This document shows, one piece after another, positions 1-12,545 of a stretch of DNA of 64,000 nt. The stretch is from the NCBI GenBank assembly GCA_907163345.1, contig CAJQUN010001111.1:1-64000 (forward strand). The letters are read 5' to 3'. This DNA is from Haberlea rhodopensis (Eukaryota; Streptophyta; Magnoliopsida; Lamiales; Gesneriaceae). The translations under genes were made by a program, and so were the position numbers. A model generated the notes under the pieces. The model did not search any database, was not told the origin of the DNA, and worked only from the letters and a program-made list of their open reading frames with translations. Position 1 is the stretch's first letter, and each line of letters starts with the position of its first letter.

Positions 1-1313
1 AACAATCGGCTGCTGCAATGAGGCCTGGATGACGGTCAGAAATAAACATACACCACCCTTAGATCTTCTCACAATATGCTTGCTAATCATCTCCAAAAAC
101 CATCTACATGACACAAAGTTTTCTTCGTCAACAACTGCAAATGCCAAAGGTAAGACTTTGATTATTAGCGTCCATTGCCACGGCAATCATCATCTTATGT
201 TGATATTTCGTATAAAGATGTGTTCCATCCACACTTATTACCCGGCGGCAATGTGTTGAAATCCTTCTACAAATGGATGGAAGGCCCAGAACACGTAATT
301 CAAAGTCTTTTATCTTGGTCTGGCATTTTCAAGGTGAACCCCACTCAACGACTGTGCCGGGATTCCATTTTTGCAAAGCTCCCATATAGTAAGTCAATTT
401 CTTCACGAAGCTCTCCCATGTTCCGTACACATTTTCAACCGCACATCGCAAACTAACCATCCTTTTGCATAGGAGATCTCAAATCCATATTTGTCTTTCA
501 CTGTTTGAATTACATACTTTATTTCGTAAGCTAGATCACGCCGAACAATTCCCACTAACAAGCTAGCAATCATATTTTTGTCCAAATTTGCATGATCCAC
601 CGACAGTTCACTCAAAAGGCAAGTGTGAGAACCTCCATACTTGTTTATTTTGAATAACAATTTTTTCTTCAACGAGGCCCGCAGGTACCATCTACAAGGC
701 ATTCTTATGTACTGTGTTTGCACACCACTTTTCCACAATGTTTTTGTACTTTTGACAACGCGGTACTCCCGTTTTGCAACACGCACAGAGTAATCCTTTA
801 CAGCGCCTGCATATGAGCTTATTTCTTGAAGACCATATCTAGATGGATATCTCCTTTGGAGTAGTCGTAATAACTCCCCCATCTACCTGGGAATGTCTAA
901 TGAGTCTCCAAATACTTCGGGATGTGTCATTGAGAAGAATGGAATTGTTGATAAAGGACATGAGTATTTGTCGTGGTTGTGTCTGGTACATTCTCTGGCT
1001 CTTCTTCAATATCAACCTCATCTTCATCAGACTCATCCTCAGATTGGAATTCCTCCGGTTCAGTCTTAATATCATCTCCAAACTCCACAAAAATTGTCTC
1101 ATAGTGGCTCGGGAACAATATTGTCAGCAACTATAGGAGCATATCTTGAATCCTAGAGTTAGATGATCTTTCTGCATCTACTACAAATGGACCACTACCA
1201 CTTGTTGGCATTTCTCGTAATAAAACCAGGAGCTCTTCGTTCTGTTTGTATATACATCTCCAAACACTATAATTTTGTTCAGAATCCAATACCCATGCTA
1301 ACATTGTAATCAC
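1..1313 (-). pseudogene. Decayed Mutator-like (MULE) transposase, 5' part
   Basis: Read right to left, the minus strand carries broken segments of a plant MuDR-type transposase. An acidic N-terminal part lies at about 1313-927. A conserved DNA-binding region (403-882) contains a C-x-W-Y-L-R-A motif, then SHTC and a Y..SY.KGW end. The start of the DDE domain (about 400-1) has a QKWNPGTVVEW-like stretch, then VDGTHLYTKY, where the D would be the first catalytic Asp, and ISDRHPGL near position 30. At least three frame changes are visible, near 300, 150 and 40, plus stops in the N-terminal part, so no intact protein is possible. The catalytic domain continues off the left edge. Family membership rests on order and motifs. 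A TATA-like TCTATAAAA lies on the minus strand at about 1735-1743, upstream of this gene. Confidence 0.85.
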
Positions 1314-1749
1314 TAGTCAACGGGAAAAATTGTTGTTTTATCCCAGAAAAATCACTAAATATATATTTAACAATATATTTTCAGAATGAACTGATTACGC
1401 TCGATGCCAGTAATATCATATACGTCGTTCAATAACTGCAAATAATTAATAGTACGAGATATTGTCATGCATTTCGACGGACCACGATCATATCTAACAG
1501 ATTATGAATCTTGTAATATATCGTCTCCCCAATACAACAAAACTTTAATTGACATACCTTAAAAAATAAAAACAAATTTTATAAATTAGTACATTATATA
1601 TAATATTGTTAAATTTGATTATTTGTATTAACAACGTACCTGCAGAGAAAATATTCACGAATTCTGAACAGAATTTGTTTACGAATGCCGAAGAGATTTT
1701 GCTTTACATTTCGAAATGAGTGACATTTGTTCGGTTTTATAGACAAAGA

Positions 1750-2220
1750 AGCTGATTGTTGTCGCCATCTAAAATACGACAGTAAATACAAAATATTTTT
1801 TTTTCAATTGTCGCCATCTCAGATGGCGACAACGTTTAAAAAACAAAAAGAAATTTATGTCGTTATATACTGACACTGGTGAAAAAATTATTTTTTTTAT
1901 AAGATGTCGCCATCTTACATGGCGAAAAAATATATTTTTTAAAGATGTCAGATGACGACTTCATCTAATATCGCCATCTGACATAGCGACATCAAAAAAA
2001 TAAGATTTTTTAAAGAATTTTAAGAAAGTCGCCATGTCAGATGGCGACTTCACATAAAATCGTCATCTGACTTGGCGACATCTAAAAAATAAGATTTTTT
2101 TAAGAATTTTTAAAAACGTCGCCATGTCAGATGGCGACTTCATTTGAAGTCGCCATCTGACATGGCGACACAAAAGAAATAATAATTTTTATGGAAGTCG
2201 CCATGGCAGATGGCGACTTA
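1750..2220. repeat. Array of long palindromes, GTCGCCAT...ATGGCGAC
   Basis: At least seven imperfect or perfect inverted repeats lie here. Each has arms GTCGCCAT and ATGGCGAC around a 4-6-base centre (TCTGAC, GTCAG, GGCAG types). The clearest are at about 1803-1830, 2028-2049, 2060-2080, 2118-2139, 2151-2171 and 2196-2216. Neighbours are joined by AT-rich spacers with similar words (AAAATAAGATTTTTTAA). The array lies upstream of the MULE transposase remnant, so it is probably the subterminal or terminal repeat zone of that element. No clean terminal inverted repeat or target duplication was found. Confidence 0.8.
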
Positions 2221-2230
2221 GATTAGTCTG

Positions 2231-3276
2231 ATAATAATAAAAAAAATGGTGTTAAATTGTTAAATCATTTTAAAAAATCGATTATATAATTAAAAACCCC
2301 AGATATAGCCATCCAAGATAAATTCCATTATGTTAGCTTTTTGGATTGGTATATTTGCATTTTAAAAAATGATTTAAAATCAGAACATTTGAAAACCCAT
2401 AGATCTGAAATGGCACGAACTCGAAACATATTAAAATTACATTCAAAGGAAAATATGGAAATCAAAATGTCTAGCTAACGAATTTTGTCCAAACCTATAC
2501 ATAACATATTTGAATTAAGAATTTGAAATCAAGCAGAGTGATGATGTTTGGGACAAATATTTGGAGTATGTCAATATTAGGGTTGGGGCAAGTTCTTTTT
2601 TGCTAAAAAACTTATTCCAAAAGTTCCATTACATAAAATTTCAATCAACTTGTTAATTCCAAAATAAGTTCTTTTTGCTAAAACTTATTATATTAGTTCA
2701 ATTTTATAAAATTCCAATCGATTCATCAATTCAAGAACAAATTCGAGTAGATAAATTCGATTCAAGAAGTAAATAAATCGACCAAATGGTCCCTTTATTA
2801 ACATGATGTCAAAAACAAAGCATTTGAACATAAAAATTTACAAATAGTGGAGCTTTGTTTTTGTTGAAATTTTGATATCAATTAATATTCTCAACAGAAT
2901 TCATTATACACTACAAACAGACAATGCACTTAGTTCTTAAATTGATATGGCAAGCCAGAAAATGCCTACATAAACTACGAAAATGAAGAAAAGTGGTAGA
3001 TTCATCTATGAAGCTTTGCAACTCCAGAAGACTATTAAATGTTTATTAAAATCACAAAGCCATCTTCCATTAACGGCTAAGTTATCTGCTAAAGTTGTAA
3101 TCAGGGTGTAAAAATATAGCATTCATTATCCATCACTTACAACCATGACCATAGGACTTTAAAAGTTTCTTTTTGAAACAATCTATTAATGTCGTAAATG
3201 GAAGAAAACGAGGTGTAGAAGGTTGTCATTTGAAAGAGACTGCAAAAAGGGAGTTGAGGAAGAGATTCGACTTGTT
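2231..3276. other. AT-rich intergenic stretch
   Basis: No convincing gene, RNA or element is visible. The last few hundred bases before 3277 are probably the 3' flank and untranslated region of the minus-strand small membrane protein gene. A near-duplicate phrase (CAAGTTCTTTTTTGCT / ATAAGTTCTTTTTGCT) at about 2590-2690 is the only local repeat noticed. Confidence 0.5.
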
Positions 3277-5262
3277 TCACCTGGATGACGATGAAGAAAG
3301 TCTTTCACTCCTAGCTTTATCGGCCTTTTCCATGTAATCTTGATGGGATCGATGCTTCGAGCCTACAAGCAAAGAAGCGTCTTAGATTTAGCCGGCGCTC
3401 CTTTCAAAGACATTTCAAAATCAACAGAAAAAAATGGCATATATGGAGATGAGATATTTGAGCCACATGATCAAAAATTCCATTTAGTGAAACATAGTAA
3501 AGCAAGTCATTTAGAGATTGCCTTCCATATCTTTCACTTTCTTTTTAATCGTGCACGAGGGTGAAGAGGTGACTTGTTTTATTTTTCATTACAGCAAAGA
3601 CAATATCCAAACAAATTGATGGCGCCTCAAGACCAATAACGTGGAAACTAAAACTGAGATATAACCAACATTTGTAATGTTCAATGTTGATTTTTTATAA
3701 TGTCCTTACATCAAGAGCTTTAATCATCTCTGCTATTTGATTTTAATATGATGTTTAATATCAATAAAATAATGATGCAGCACTTTTGTTTAGCTATAAT
3801 TTTCTGTTAACCGGCTGTTGTAATCAGAAATAAAAACATCTAAGATCAAAGACCGTTTATTTCTGAAGCATAGAAGTTAGATCATGCAGCAACAGAAAAA
3901 ATACATGAAAAATCAATGTCTTCCATCATACGTAAGGAGAATCAGAAAGATATCCAACTGAAGGTAAAAAATCCACTTTACTAACCAGGAACTTCTTATT
4001 CTCATCAACACCAAAAAAAGTGTAACTTGAAGGCTCCAACTAATCCAGAAAATTTATTTCTGCAAGTATAATAGCTCGACCAAGCTAATATCACTTCATT
4101 TCCTTAATATATGAAGTCTAAGAAGAAGGTACCCTGCAGCTTGAATCTAGATCTTTCAAACTTGCAGCATTTTGAGTAAGGCTTGCCCTACTAACAGTTA
4201 AATCAACCATTTTCTTTAGGGTGTGAACATAATAAACACATTGTGAAGCATAGGAAAATTATGAACATGTGAAATCCTAGAACACGTGAGGCTATCATTT
4301 TTTCCTAGTTTCCTTGGCCTTTATTGTTTTGCTTTCGAGGCATATTTAGTTACTAAATGAGTTAAACACAAAGGTGATCACCAGTTCTTCACTATAATGA
4401 AACCATAATTAAACCCTCAACAAAAACAAGTTTTTTGGATGGAACTTGAAATGCCTTGACCTGATAATTTAATCATTTGACACATCCTCCTCGAATCCAA
4501 ATTGTTTGATCCAAATGCAATCGAGATTCCAGTCATTTCCAGTGGACTACTGAACCACACCGGGTACAAATATCACATACCATCATGTTTTTCAATAGTC
4601 TATACTTTCCACACCACAGCAAAGAATAGCAGCTTCAAGAAATTTTCTCGGTCTAAAATTTATTGTTCCTTTAAGCACTAGCACCATCCTAGGAATTTAA
4701 ACACTTAACAACATATCAAGAAAAAAAAAACAAAAAACAAGATAAATCAACCTTTTAACGAAGAACTAAAGAATTTTTGCTCACATGTAGAGAATTCCCT
4801 CCATCAAAGCCAAATTCAAGAGTATTATTCAAACTTCAAAATTTTCAACATCCATTTCAATAAGCGAGAAGAGAACGGCCAGCTATGGAGCGGGCAAGCA
4901 GACCTCTGACCAAACATTTAAGTCAACAATGGCAAAAAAACATACAATTCGCCATGAATCAAGGGGAACAATATTGAATTAATCATCGAAGATCAGAGGA
5001 CCATGACAGACAGAAGCTAGGAAATTAATTAAACAACATGCCACTGATAGCCACATAGGGAATTCCAATACATAGAAAACAACGAACCTCGATTCATGAG
5101 GTACCAGGGGACAGCAAAGAGGACTCCAATGATCGCGATGCCTGCCGCCACATGTTTCTTCTCACCGCTGTATAGATAGTGGTTCAATTTAGCGCCGAAT
5201 CCCCCTCCTCCTCCGGCCGCCGCACCGGCTCCATTTCCGGGTTTCTTCGTGTCACCGTTCAT
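3277..5262 (-). CDS. Two-exon gene for a small single-pass membrane protein
   Basis: Exon 1 is 5262-5088 and exon 2 is 3362-3277; the intron (5087-3363) has GT at 5087-5086 and AG at 3364-3363. The joined frame gives 86 residues and ends in TGA at 3279-3277. The N-terminus is Gly/Ala-rich (residues 7-24), then GAKLNHYLYSGEKKHV (about 23-38), one hydrophobic helix (about 39-54, AAGIAIIGVLFAVPWY) and a polar tail (SHQDYMEKADKARSERLSS) in exon 2. This layout matches a conserved plant family of small membrane proteins that some Arabidopsis annotation labels 'ATP synthase E chain' (At5g15320/At3g01130, from memory). A mitochondrial inner-membrane site is plausible but not shown. Exon 1 read through into the intron would add an artificial tail; the tail encoded by exon 2 fits the family far better. 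The splice join falls within a Gly codon. Confidence 0.85.
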
Positions 5263-7295
5263 TCTTGCTTTTATTTTGCTGCCCTCGTTCTGGGTTTATA
5301 CGTATTCGCTTTCAGCTCAAAACCCCTCCGACGTCGGATAACTGTTTGGGCCAGGCCCATCAGCCCCCAATTAAGTTAACGAACCTAAAGCTTTAATTTG
5401 GCCCACAGATTTGACATAAATTCAAGATGTCTGACAATTGTGAAGACTATGCTTAATACAAGATTACTGAAATTGAGAAGAAAAAAAAAAATTTGAAAGA
5501 GAGATTGAGATTTTTTAGATTCGAATTTCAGCTAAGAATTGAATTTCAATAATGTTTCACATCTTCATAATATAAAGTGAAACAAATAATTCAGTATCAT
5601 AGAAATATTATTATTAATATTTATTTTTTATATGGTGCTTGTTAATAATATTAATAATATTTATTTTTTATATGGGGCTTGTAAAATAGTTTACATTCTC
5701 GAACTCTCGAGCCAATTTTACAGTTTGAGCTCTCAAATATATTACAACAATAATTAAGTATTTAATCCTAATCGATTGAAATATGTTACATAAACCATAA
5801 AAAGAAATAAGTCAGGTCACGCATATATGTCAGTCTCTCCAAGAGTTTCTTACTTTATTTCAATCAAAATATCATCGTTAATCTATTTGGGCTTCATATA
5901 TATGCATATAATTTCAAGTCATGTATACTTCGGTCATCCACATCCTCTCGTGAATTGGGTGAAATCCATGAACTCCACTAGACACACAGGTGCATCGCTA
6001 GACCTACGTCGCACGTGACTAAATCATCGTAACCGATTTATTGTATCTTCTCTTTTTTACAAGTCACATATACTACAGCTTGAATATCGGCGTTCCTTAT
6101 TTTAGCTCTTCTGGTCTTACTACAAACCCAATGGAGCATACATATTACTGTCACACTTGTTATTTGGACCTGATTTCTATTGGGTATTCATCATTTTGTC
6201 TCATATAGCATTACAAATATGATGATAGTTCTATAAAATCTTTCCTTCAATCTCGTTGGTGTATTACAGTAGCATAAAACTCCAGTGACATTTCTCAATT
6301 TCAACCAACTCGCTTGTATTCTATGGTTAACGTCGTTATCCATCTCTCTATCCTTTTGAATAATAGAACATAAGTATCTACACATACTACTCATTGATAT
6401 ACATTGATGTAGGAAATATGGAAATCAAATGTAAATCTGTGATCCAAATTCAGAAGCTCGACCTCAATTTTTTGATCGAGTTCTTGAAATACACGAGCTT
6501 AACTCATTTACACCACTAACTTAAACTCGGATATCAAACAAAATATAATTTGAGCTGAGTTTTGGTTTCACCTTCCCATTTAAAGCCCAGCTCTGGTTTG
6601 AATGTTTGTTTTAATATTACATTCATTGTGGAATTTAATTTTGGTAATTTAAAATGTTATATTTGTGATTGTACTTCTTGGGTGACTCATAAATCATGAC
6701 TCTAATTCTCAGGTATTCATTGCATCTGTTATAAATACTTTTCTCATTAAAGAAACAAAATAATTCTTCTTTAATATGTAGAAAATCTTTAATGGGAGAT
6801 TTCATCTTTAAATAAGGTATGAAAATAGACTAATTTGCATAATTAAGTTCACACCAATGTGAATATTCGCACGCTAGTTTTTTTATTACCATTACATATG
6901 CAGCAGTTGACTACTTGACTATGTTTTATAAAATATTTTTCCAAACTTCATGACCCATTGTGTCATGTAACTCGAGAAGATACATCAATTTATTAGTCTA
7001 AGTCCAACGTGGACAAATCTGGTGTACGAAGCTCCCGCTATATACGGGTCTGGAAAGGGTCAGACCATTTTGGGCTAAATGTATGTTGTCTTTCCCTTGC
7101 ACTGTAAATGGACTGTTTCTGCTACTCGATCACAACCTCCAGGCCACATGCGACAACTTTACTGTTGCGCAATGTGAACATTCTAAAAAATTTAGAAGAA
7201 AAAAAATCACCATAACTTGCAAAAACTTCACACTAAATTTATTCACAATTCAAACAAAAATTACACAAAATATGATCCCAAGTCAGCTCCAATAA
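5263..7295. other. Intergenic region between two divergently spaced minus-strand genes
   Basis: The stretch is AT-rich with no supported gene. The first ~120 bases should hold the promoter and 5' leader of the minus-strand small membrane protein gene. A short duplication (ATTATTAATATTTATTTTTTATATGG twice in part, about 5610-5670) is visible. The bases just before 7296 are the 3' flank of the kinase gene. Confidence 0.5.
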
Positions 7296-9386
7296 CTAGT
7301 TAGCTGCATTGGACCTGAGCCGCCTTCTTGGAGCAGGAGAAGGAGAAAAGTCAAATGGATGTGGTAAAAGTTCCATTTCACCATTCAATATTTTCACAAT
7401 GTCCCCAATATCTGGTCTCAGCTCCGGCATCTTCTGTATGCAAGAAAGTGCCAAGTTAACACACAAGCTTGCCTGTTCCTTATTGTACTCGCTATTGAGC
7501 CGTTCATCCACGAGTTCTAGCAAGCTTCCTGACCGAGCCAAGAGTCGAGACCAACTTACTAAGTTTGCTTTCTCAGGTTTCATTGGCGACGAAAGTACAT
7601 GTAATGGTCTTCTACCGGACACAATGACTAGAATTAATACACCAAAGCTGTATATATCAGCTTTCTCCATCAAGTATCCACACGAGCCACTGAATTCTGG
7701 TGCTACATAACATAGTGTCCCTCTCATGCTCGTTGTGCTACTTAACTCTCGACTGAAAATATCGCCACTCCACATATCGCTCCCTGGGGAACGCGCTTTC
7801 TTTTTCCTCCATCCTTCACTGAAACTAAACTCCACATTCCTGTTAACAAGTTTACAGCTTTCATGTCTAATTTTTTTCTTCCTCCTGAAGTGAAAGCTTT
7901 TCCCCAAACCAAAATGTGGTACTTTCAACCATTTCTTACTCCATACTTGTGCCGTTTTTGGGTCACGGTTCTTGTTATCAAGTTCATCTAAACGCTCTTC
8001 TTTCCACCATTCATGCATCTTCCGATGCTTCTTAGTACACACAGACTGAGACACTTCCATTCCCTTCCATTCATCATTGTCAATTACAGTATTAGTATAC
8101 TCAATCCCATGTTCTTTCACAGGGTTCCCAATTGCTTCATCGGATTTATCTTTCGTTTTACAATTATCCAAGTTGTCTTGTTCCTTGGATCCCCCCATCT
8201 CTTCATCCCAATCCGGATTTGGTGAAGAACAGATCTGAGTCCCAATCCACTCATTCACATAATCTTTGCTACATAGTTCACCACTCCCATCTTGTCTCCA
8301 CCACCAGTCTTTCCCCCATTGTTTCGTACACACATAACCGTTACTATTATCATCATATGAACTTAAATTTTTGCTATTATCCATATCACTTAAGTAATAG
8401 TCATAAGGCATATATTTATCACAATCCTCCCTACAATTTTCATCACTTGACAACTCCTTTCCCCTCATATCACTATCTCTATGATCATTATGTTGAATCT
8501 TCTCCAAAGAAGAAGATGCTTGCAAAGCCAAAGCAAAATCTACTTCCTCATTTTCATGAATCACATTCTCTCCGACTAAAGCACCGGTATTCAAGTTCTC
8601 CGAAAGATCTTGACTCTTCCACAACTCTTGACTTTTCCTCAAGTCCTGGCTAAACAAATCCACACCAAATTCACCCTCGAGCTTCATTCTCGACAACCCA
8701 AAATCCGAAAGCTTGGCTCTGAAATCAGCATCAAGCAACACATTGCTTGGCTTCACATCACCATGAATCACAGCTGGTTCACACTCATGATGCAAGAAAG
8801 CTAACGCCTTTGCAACATCAAGAATAATGGAAAACCTCCTAGTCCAATTCAAGCACAAATTATTAATATTACGACTTTCATTATCAGACTCAGCAAATAA
8901 AGATTCTTGCAAACTCTTATTAGGCATGTACTCATAAACCACAAGTCTCTTCCCTTCGTCTACACAAAAACCCAAGAGACAAACAAGAAAAGAAGACTTT
9001 AACCCACCAAGAATCTTCAATTCATTCTGGAATTCTTGCTCACACTGAAATGAAGTCGAGTCAAGAAGTTTCACAGCTACCAATTTACCATCCTTTAGAA
9101 TACCTCTGAAAACGGTGCCAGAACCCCCTCTGCCTATTATATTGGGTTCACTGAAATTGTTGGTAGCATTCTTGAGCTCTTTGTAAGTGAATCTTTGAAG
9201 CTTGTTCAATGGGGCGGTGGAATCAAATGGGCTGGTGCGGGGCCTGTGCACCAGAGAGTACCAGAAACGGTAAATAAGATACAGAATAACTAAGAGAATC
9301 AAAAGAGATATAGATATTGTGATTGCAAGGAAAATTATGCTTGTTTTTGGCCTCGAATCTGGTTGGGATGGCTGTCTTGAAGCCAT
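7296..9386 (-). CDS. Receptor-like Ser/Thr kinase, intronless, long insert in activation segment
   Basis: The 696-residue protein starts with a short N-terminus and one transmembrane helix (about 17-42), with no large ectodomain. A kinase domain follows. The glycine loop is GRGGSGTV (85-92), the ATP-anchoring Lys is in VAVK (K106), and a likely helix-C Glu is at 122. The catalytic loop reads HGDVKPSN (208-215), so the Arg of HRD is Gly and the kinase is non-RD. DFG is at 228-230 and APE at 562-564. Between DFG and the TSMRGTLCYVAPE segment lies a ~320-residue acidic, Asn/Asp/Trp-rich insert (about 235-552) ending in a basic patch (RRKKK, WRKKK). This layout and the lack of introns match the plant At4g25390/At2g45590-like group. 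It probably sits at the plasma membrane and signals by phosphorylation; ligand and substrate are unknown. The frame is intact and the ATG at 9386 is well placed before the membrane helix. Confidence 0.93.
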   Translation of the reverse strand: MASRQPSQPDSRPKTSIIFLAITISISLLILLVILYLIYRFWYSLVHRPRTSPFDSTAPLNKLQRFTYKELKNATNNFSEPNIIGRGGSGTVFRGILKDGKLVAVKLLDSTSFQCEQEFQNELKILGGLKSSFLVCLLGFCVDEGKRLVVYEYMPNKSLQESLFAESDNESRNINNLCLNWTRRFSIILDVAKALAFLHHECEPAVIHGDVKPSNVLLDADFRAKLSDFGLSRMKLEGEFGVDLFSQDLRKSQELWKSQDLSENLNTGALVGENVIHENEEVDFALALQASSSLEKIQHNDHRDSDMRGKELSSDENCREDCDKYMPYDYYLSDMDNSKNLSSYDDNSNGYVCTKQWGKDWWWRQDGSGELCSKDYVNEWIGTQICSSPNPDWDEEMGGSKEQDNLDNCKTKDKSDEAIGNPVKEHGIEYTNTVIDNDEWKGMEVSQSVCTKKHRKMHEWWKEERLDELDNKNRDPKTAQVWSKKWLKVPHFGLGKSFHFRRKKKIRHESCKLVNRNVEFSFSEGWRKKKARSPGSDMWSGDIFSRELSSTTSMRGTLCYVAPEFSGSCGYLMEKADIYSFGVLILVIVSGRRPLHVLSSPMKPEKANLVSWSRLLARSGSLLELVDERLNSEYNKEQASLCVNLALSCIQKMPELRPDIGDIVKILNGEMELLPHPFDFSPSPAPRRRLRSNAAN

Positions 9387-10440
9387 TTTTCATTGATATG
9401 ATGCAGAAGGAAAATTGGTGGTCATATATTTGTGTGTGTTTTCTTTTCTTTCTTTCTTTTTTCCTCCACCCAACCTTCTTTTCCTTATTTTTCGTGTTGG
9501 TGGGGAAGTTTCTGAGTTTGTCCTGTCTTTCTTGAGATTTACATATCAGTATTTTATCAATGCTATTTAATTTTTTAAATTTTGCAAGTATTATTGGACA
9601 CACATATTTTAATTATTTTATATGAAATTGTTGATTTTAGATTTTTTTTCTTCTATAATTATGAGAAGTTAGAACGATTGTAACATAGGAAATAACAGTA
9701 CTTGGATTAATTTGACATTTTTTGTTGTGTACGATGAATCAAGATTTAAGTCCTATGATCAAAAGATCACAAAATGGATTGACATTTTCAAAATAACTTT
9801 TTTTCTCAAGTTCAAGACTCGATTTTGGAATAAAAATCAGGCCAACCAAATGAAATGACGGTCTCATTAAAATGTAATATGAACTACAGAATTAAAACAT
9901 AAAGTAAATGGCATAAAACGACTGCAATGGTTTGTATATTAGACATGCGTGGCTTTTGAGGTTTGGTTGATGTTGTCCTTAAGATCATTGTTCTTATGGA
10001 CAAATCAATCACTCGACTGGAATATTTACATTCAATATAGATAGACATAGTCTCATCCAATGAGTGTCAAAACCGGGTTGTGAATAGGAGTTTGTTTAGA
10101 TTCTACATTGCTCTAGTGTTATTGCTCTAAATGTCTACTGTCAGGTATAAAGGATTAGATGAATTTAGTATATGTAAAGTTTGTGACTTTATTAATTAAT
10201 ATAGGGGTAGGCTAATGAAGGATTACACTTTAAGATATTGTTGTTTAATGTGATTAATTTAATGGGAGTGAGTTGAAAATTGTGCGTGAGAAAAGGAGAT
10301 GGATCCTATGGAGCTTTTGACCAAACAATGCATCTTGCAGGAATGAAGGAAGAAAGTGGTTTACAGGTGGTGTCGGTTCACTTTCATCATTATGCCCTTT
10401 TAATTTTTATTTTTTTCTTAATTTATACTTGTTTCTTCTC
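9387..10440. other. 5' flank of the kinase gene and intergenic DNA
   Basis: On the minus strand, just upstream of the kinase ATG, lies a purine-rich leader tract (GAAAGAAAGAAAAGAAAA type, about 9430-9475), common in plant 5' leaders. No uORF or TATA could be fixed with confidence. The remainder is AT-rich and shows no gene. Confidence 0.45.
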
Positions 10441-10619
10441 AAAGTCAATGTGAGTTTTAAAAAAGGTGCAAATTCGAAATAAATCCTCAAAACCAAATTA
10501 AATTTGAACATCATTTCCTGTATAAGAGAACTTTTAGTGTCAGTCCACAAGTCATAAATTGCATTAGTTCTAACTCCCTATTAACCTAAAAATACTAAAA
10601 TGCCATTGCTTTCTGACAC

Positions 10620-12545
10620 GTGAAGTTGGTATGAAAACATACACTTTTGGTACTAATTACATATGAAGTTGGTATAAAACATATACAATTTTGGTACAAG
10701 TTACACTTTAAATTAGTATGAAACATATACTGTTTTGGTACTTATTGGTATGAAACCTATACAGTTTTGGTAAAATTGCTATGAAACTTATACAACTTCG
10801 GTATTAAGTATACATAATTGATATGAAACATATACAATTTGGTACTTATTACACGTGAACTTGGTATGAAACCTATATAATTTTGGTATTAATTATACAT
10901 AAAATTGGTAAGAAACCTATATAACTTCGGTACTAAGTATACATAAAATTGGTATGAAACCTATAAAATTTTGGTACTTATTACACATGAAATCGGTATG
11001 AAACATATACAATTTTAGTACTAATTACCTATGAAATTGATATGAAATCTTTATAATTTAGGTACTAGTTATACGTGACATTGGTATAAAATCTATACAA
11101 TTTTGGCACTAGTTACAAATAATATTGGTATGAAACCTATACAATTTCAATACTAAGTATACATAAAATAGGTATGAATTCCATACAATTTTAGTACTTA
11201 TTACACATGAAATTTGTATGAGAACAATACAGTTTTGGTACTTATTACATTTGAAGTTAGTATGAAAAGATAAAATTTTGGTACTAGTTTCACATAAAAT
11301 TGGTATGAATCCTATACAATTTTGGTCTACTTACACATAAAATTGGTATGAAACCTGTACTATATTCGGTACTCATTACACGTGAGGTTATTATGAAATC
11401 TGTACAATTTTGGTACTAAGTATACATAAAATATGTATGATTCATATACAATTTTGGTACATATTAAAATGAAATTGTAAGAAAACTATACAATTTTGGT
11501 ACTTATTACACGTGAAGTTAGTATGAAATATATACAATTTTTGGTACTAATTATACATGAAATTGGTATGAATCCTATGCAATTTTGGTATTTACATATG
11601 AAATTGGCATTAAACATATACTATTTTCGGTACTTATTACACGTTCAGTTGGTATGAAACATATATAATTTTTGTACTAGTTACACATGACGTTGGTATG
11701 AAACCTATATTTGATACAAGTTACAGATGAAATTGGTATGAAACATATACTATATTCGGTACTTATTACAAGTGAAGTTGGTAGGAAACCTATACAATTT
11801 ATATATTAAGTATACATAAAATTGGTATGAACTATGAAACCTATGAAATTTTCATACTATTCTATACAATTTTGGTACTAGTTACACTTGAAATTAGTAT
11901 TAGTCATATACGATTTTGGTAATAATTACACATGAAATTAATATCAAACATATATAATTTAGGTACTAGTTACACACCATTGGTGTTAAACCTATATAAT
12001 TGGGTTTTAATTATACATGAAATTAGTATTAAACATATACAATTTTGGTACTAGTTACACATAATATTGGTATTAAACATATATCATTTTGGTACTAGTT
12101 ACATATGAAATTGATATTAAATCTCTACAATGTTGGTACTAATTACACATGAAATTTGTATTAAACTTATGCAATTTTGGTACTAGTTGTAAATGAAATT
12201 GGTATTAAACGTATACAATTCAGGTATTAGTTACATATCAATATTGATGTTAAACTTATATATCGAAGAAACAAACAATATCAATTTGGAACAAGAATAA
12301 CAACATTTCTATACAATCTTATATATTAATGTTAATATTCTATATTGAACAAACAAAAATATTTTAAACTGTACAAACAATATTTGTTTGTTCTCGTACT
12401 AGTTACACATAAAATTTGTATGAAGCATATACTATTTTCGATACTTATTACACGTGAAGTTGATCTGAAACATATACTAGTTACACATGAAATTGTATTA
12501 ACCCTATACAATTGTAATTTGGTCCTAGTTACACGTGATACAAAT
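10620..12545. repeat. Tandem array, ~45-bp unit, left arm
   Basis: About 40 degenerate units follow the pattern TTGGTATGAAACCTATACAA, then TTTTGGTAC(T/A)A, then TTACACATGAAA. Units vary by small substitutions and 1-10-base losses. The part near 12240-12400 is more eroded. The array is the left arm of the giant inverted repeat. Confidence 0.92.

Noticed and set aside
3340..3564. Plus-strand ORF of 74 codons starting MMGSMLRAYKQRS
   Set aside because: Antisense to exon 2 and the acceptor region of the minus-strand small membrane protein gene; the minus reading fits a conserved family.
8132..8653. Plus-strand ORF of 173 codons inside the kinase gene
   Set aside because: Lies wholly antisense to the kinase insert; His/Tyr/Ser-rich composition is the mirror of Asp/Asn-rich codons.
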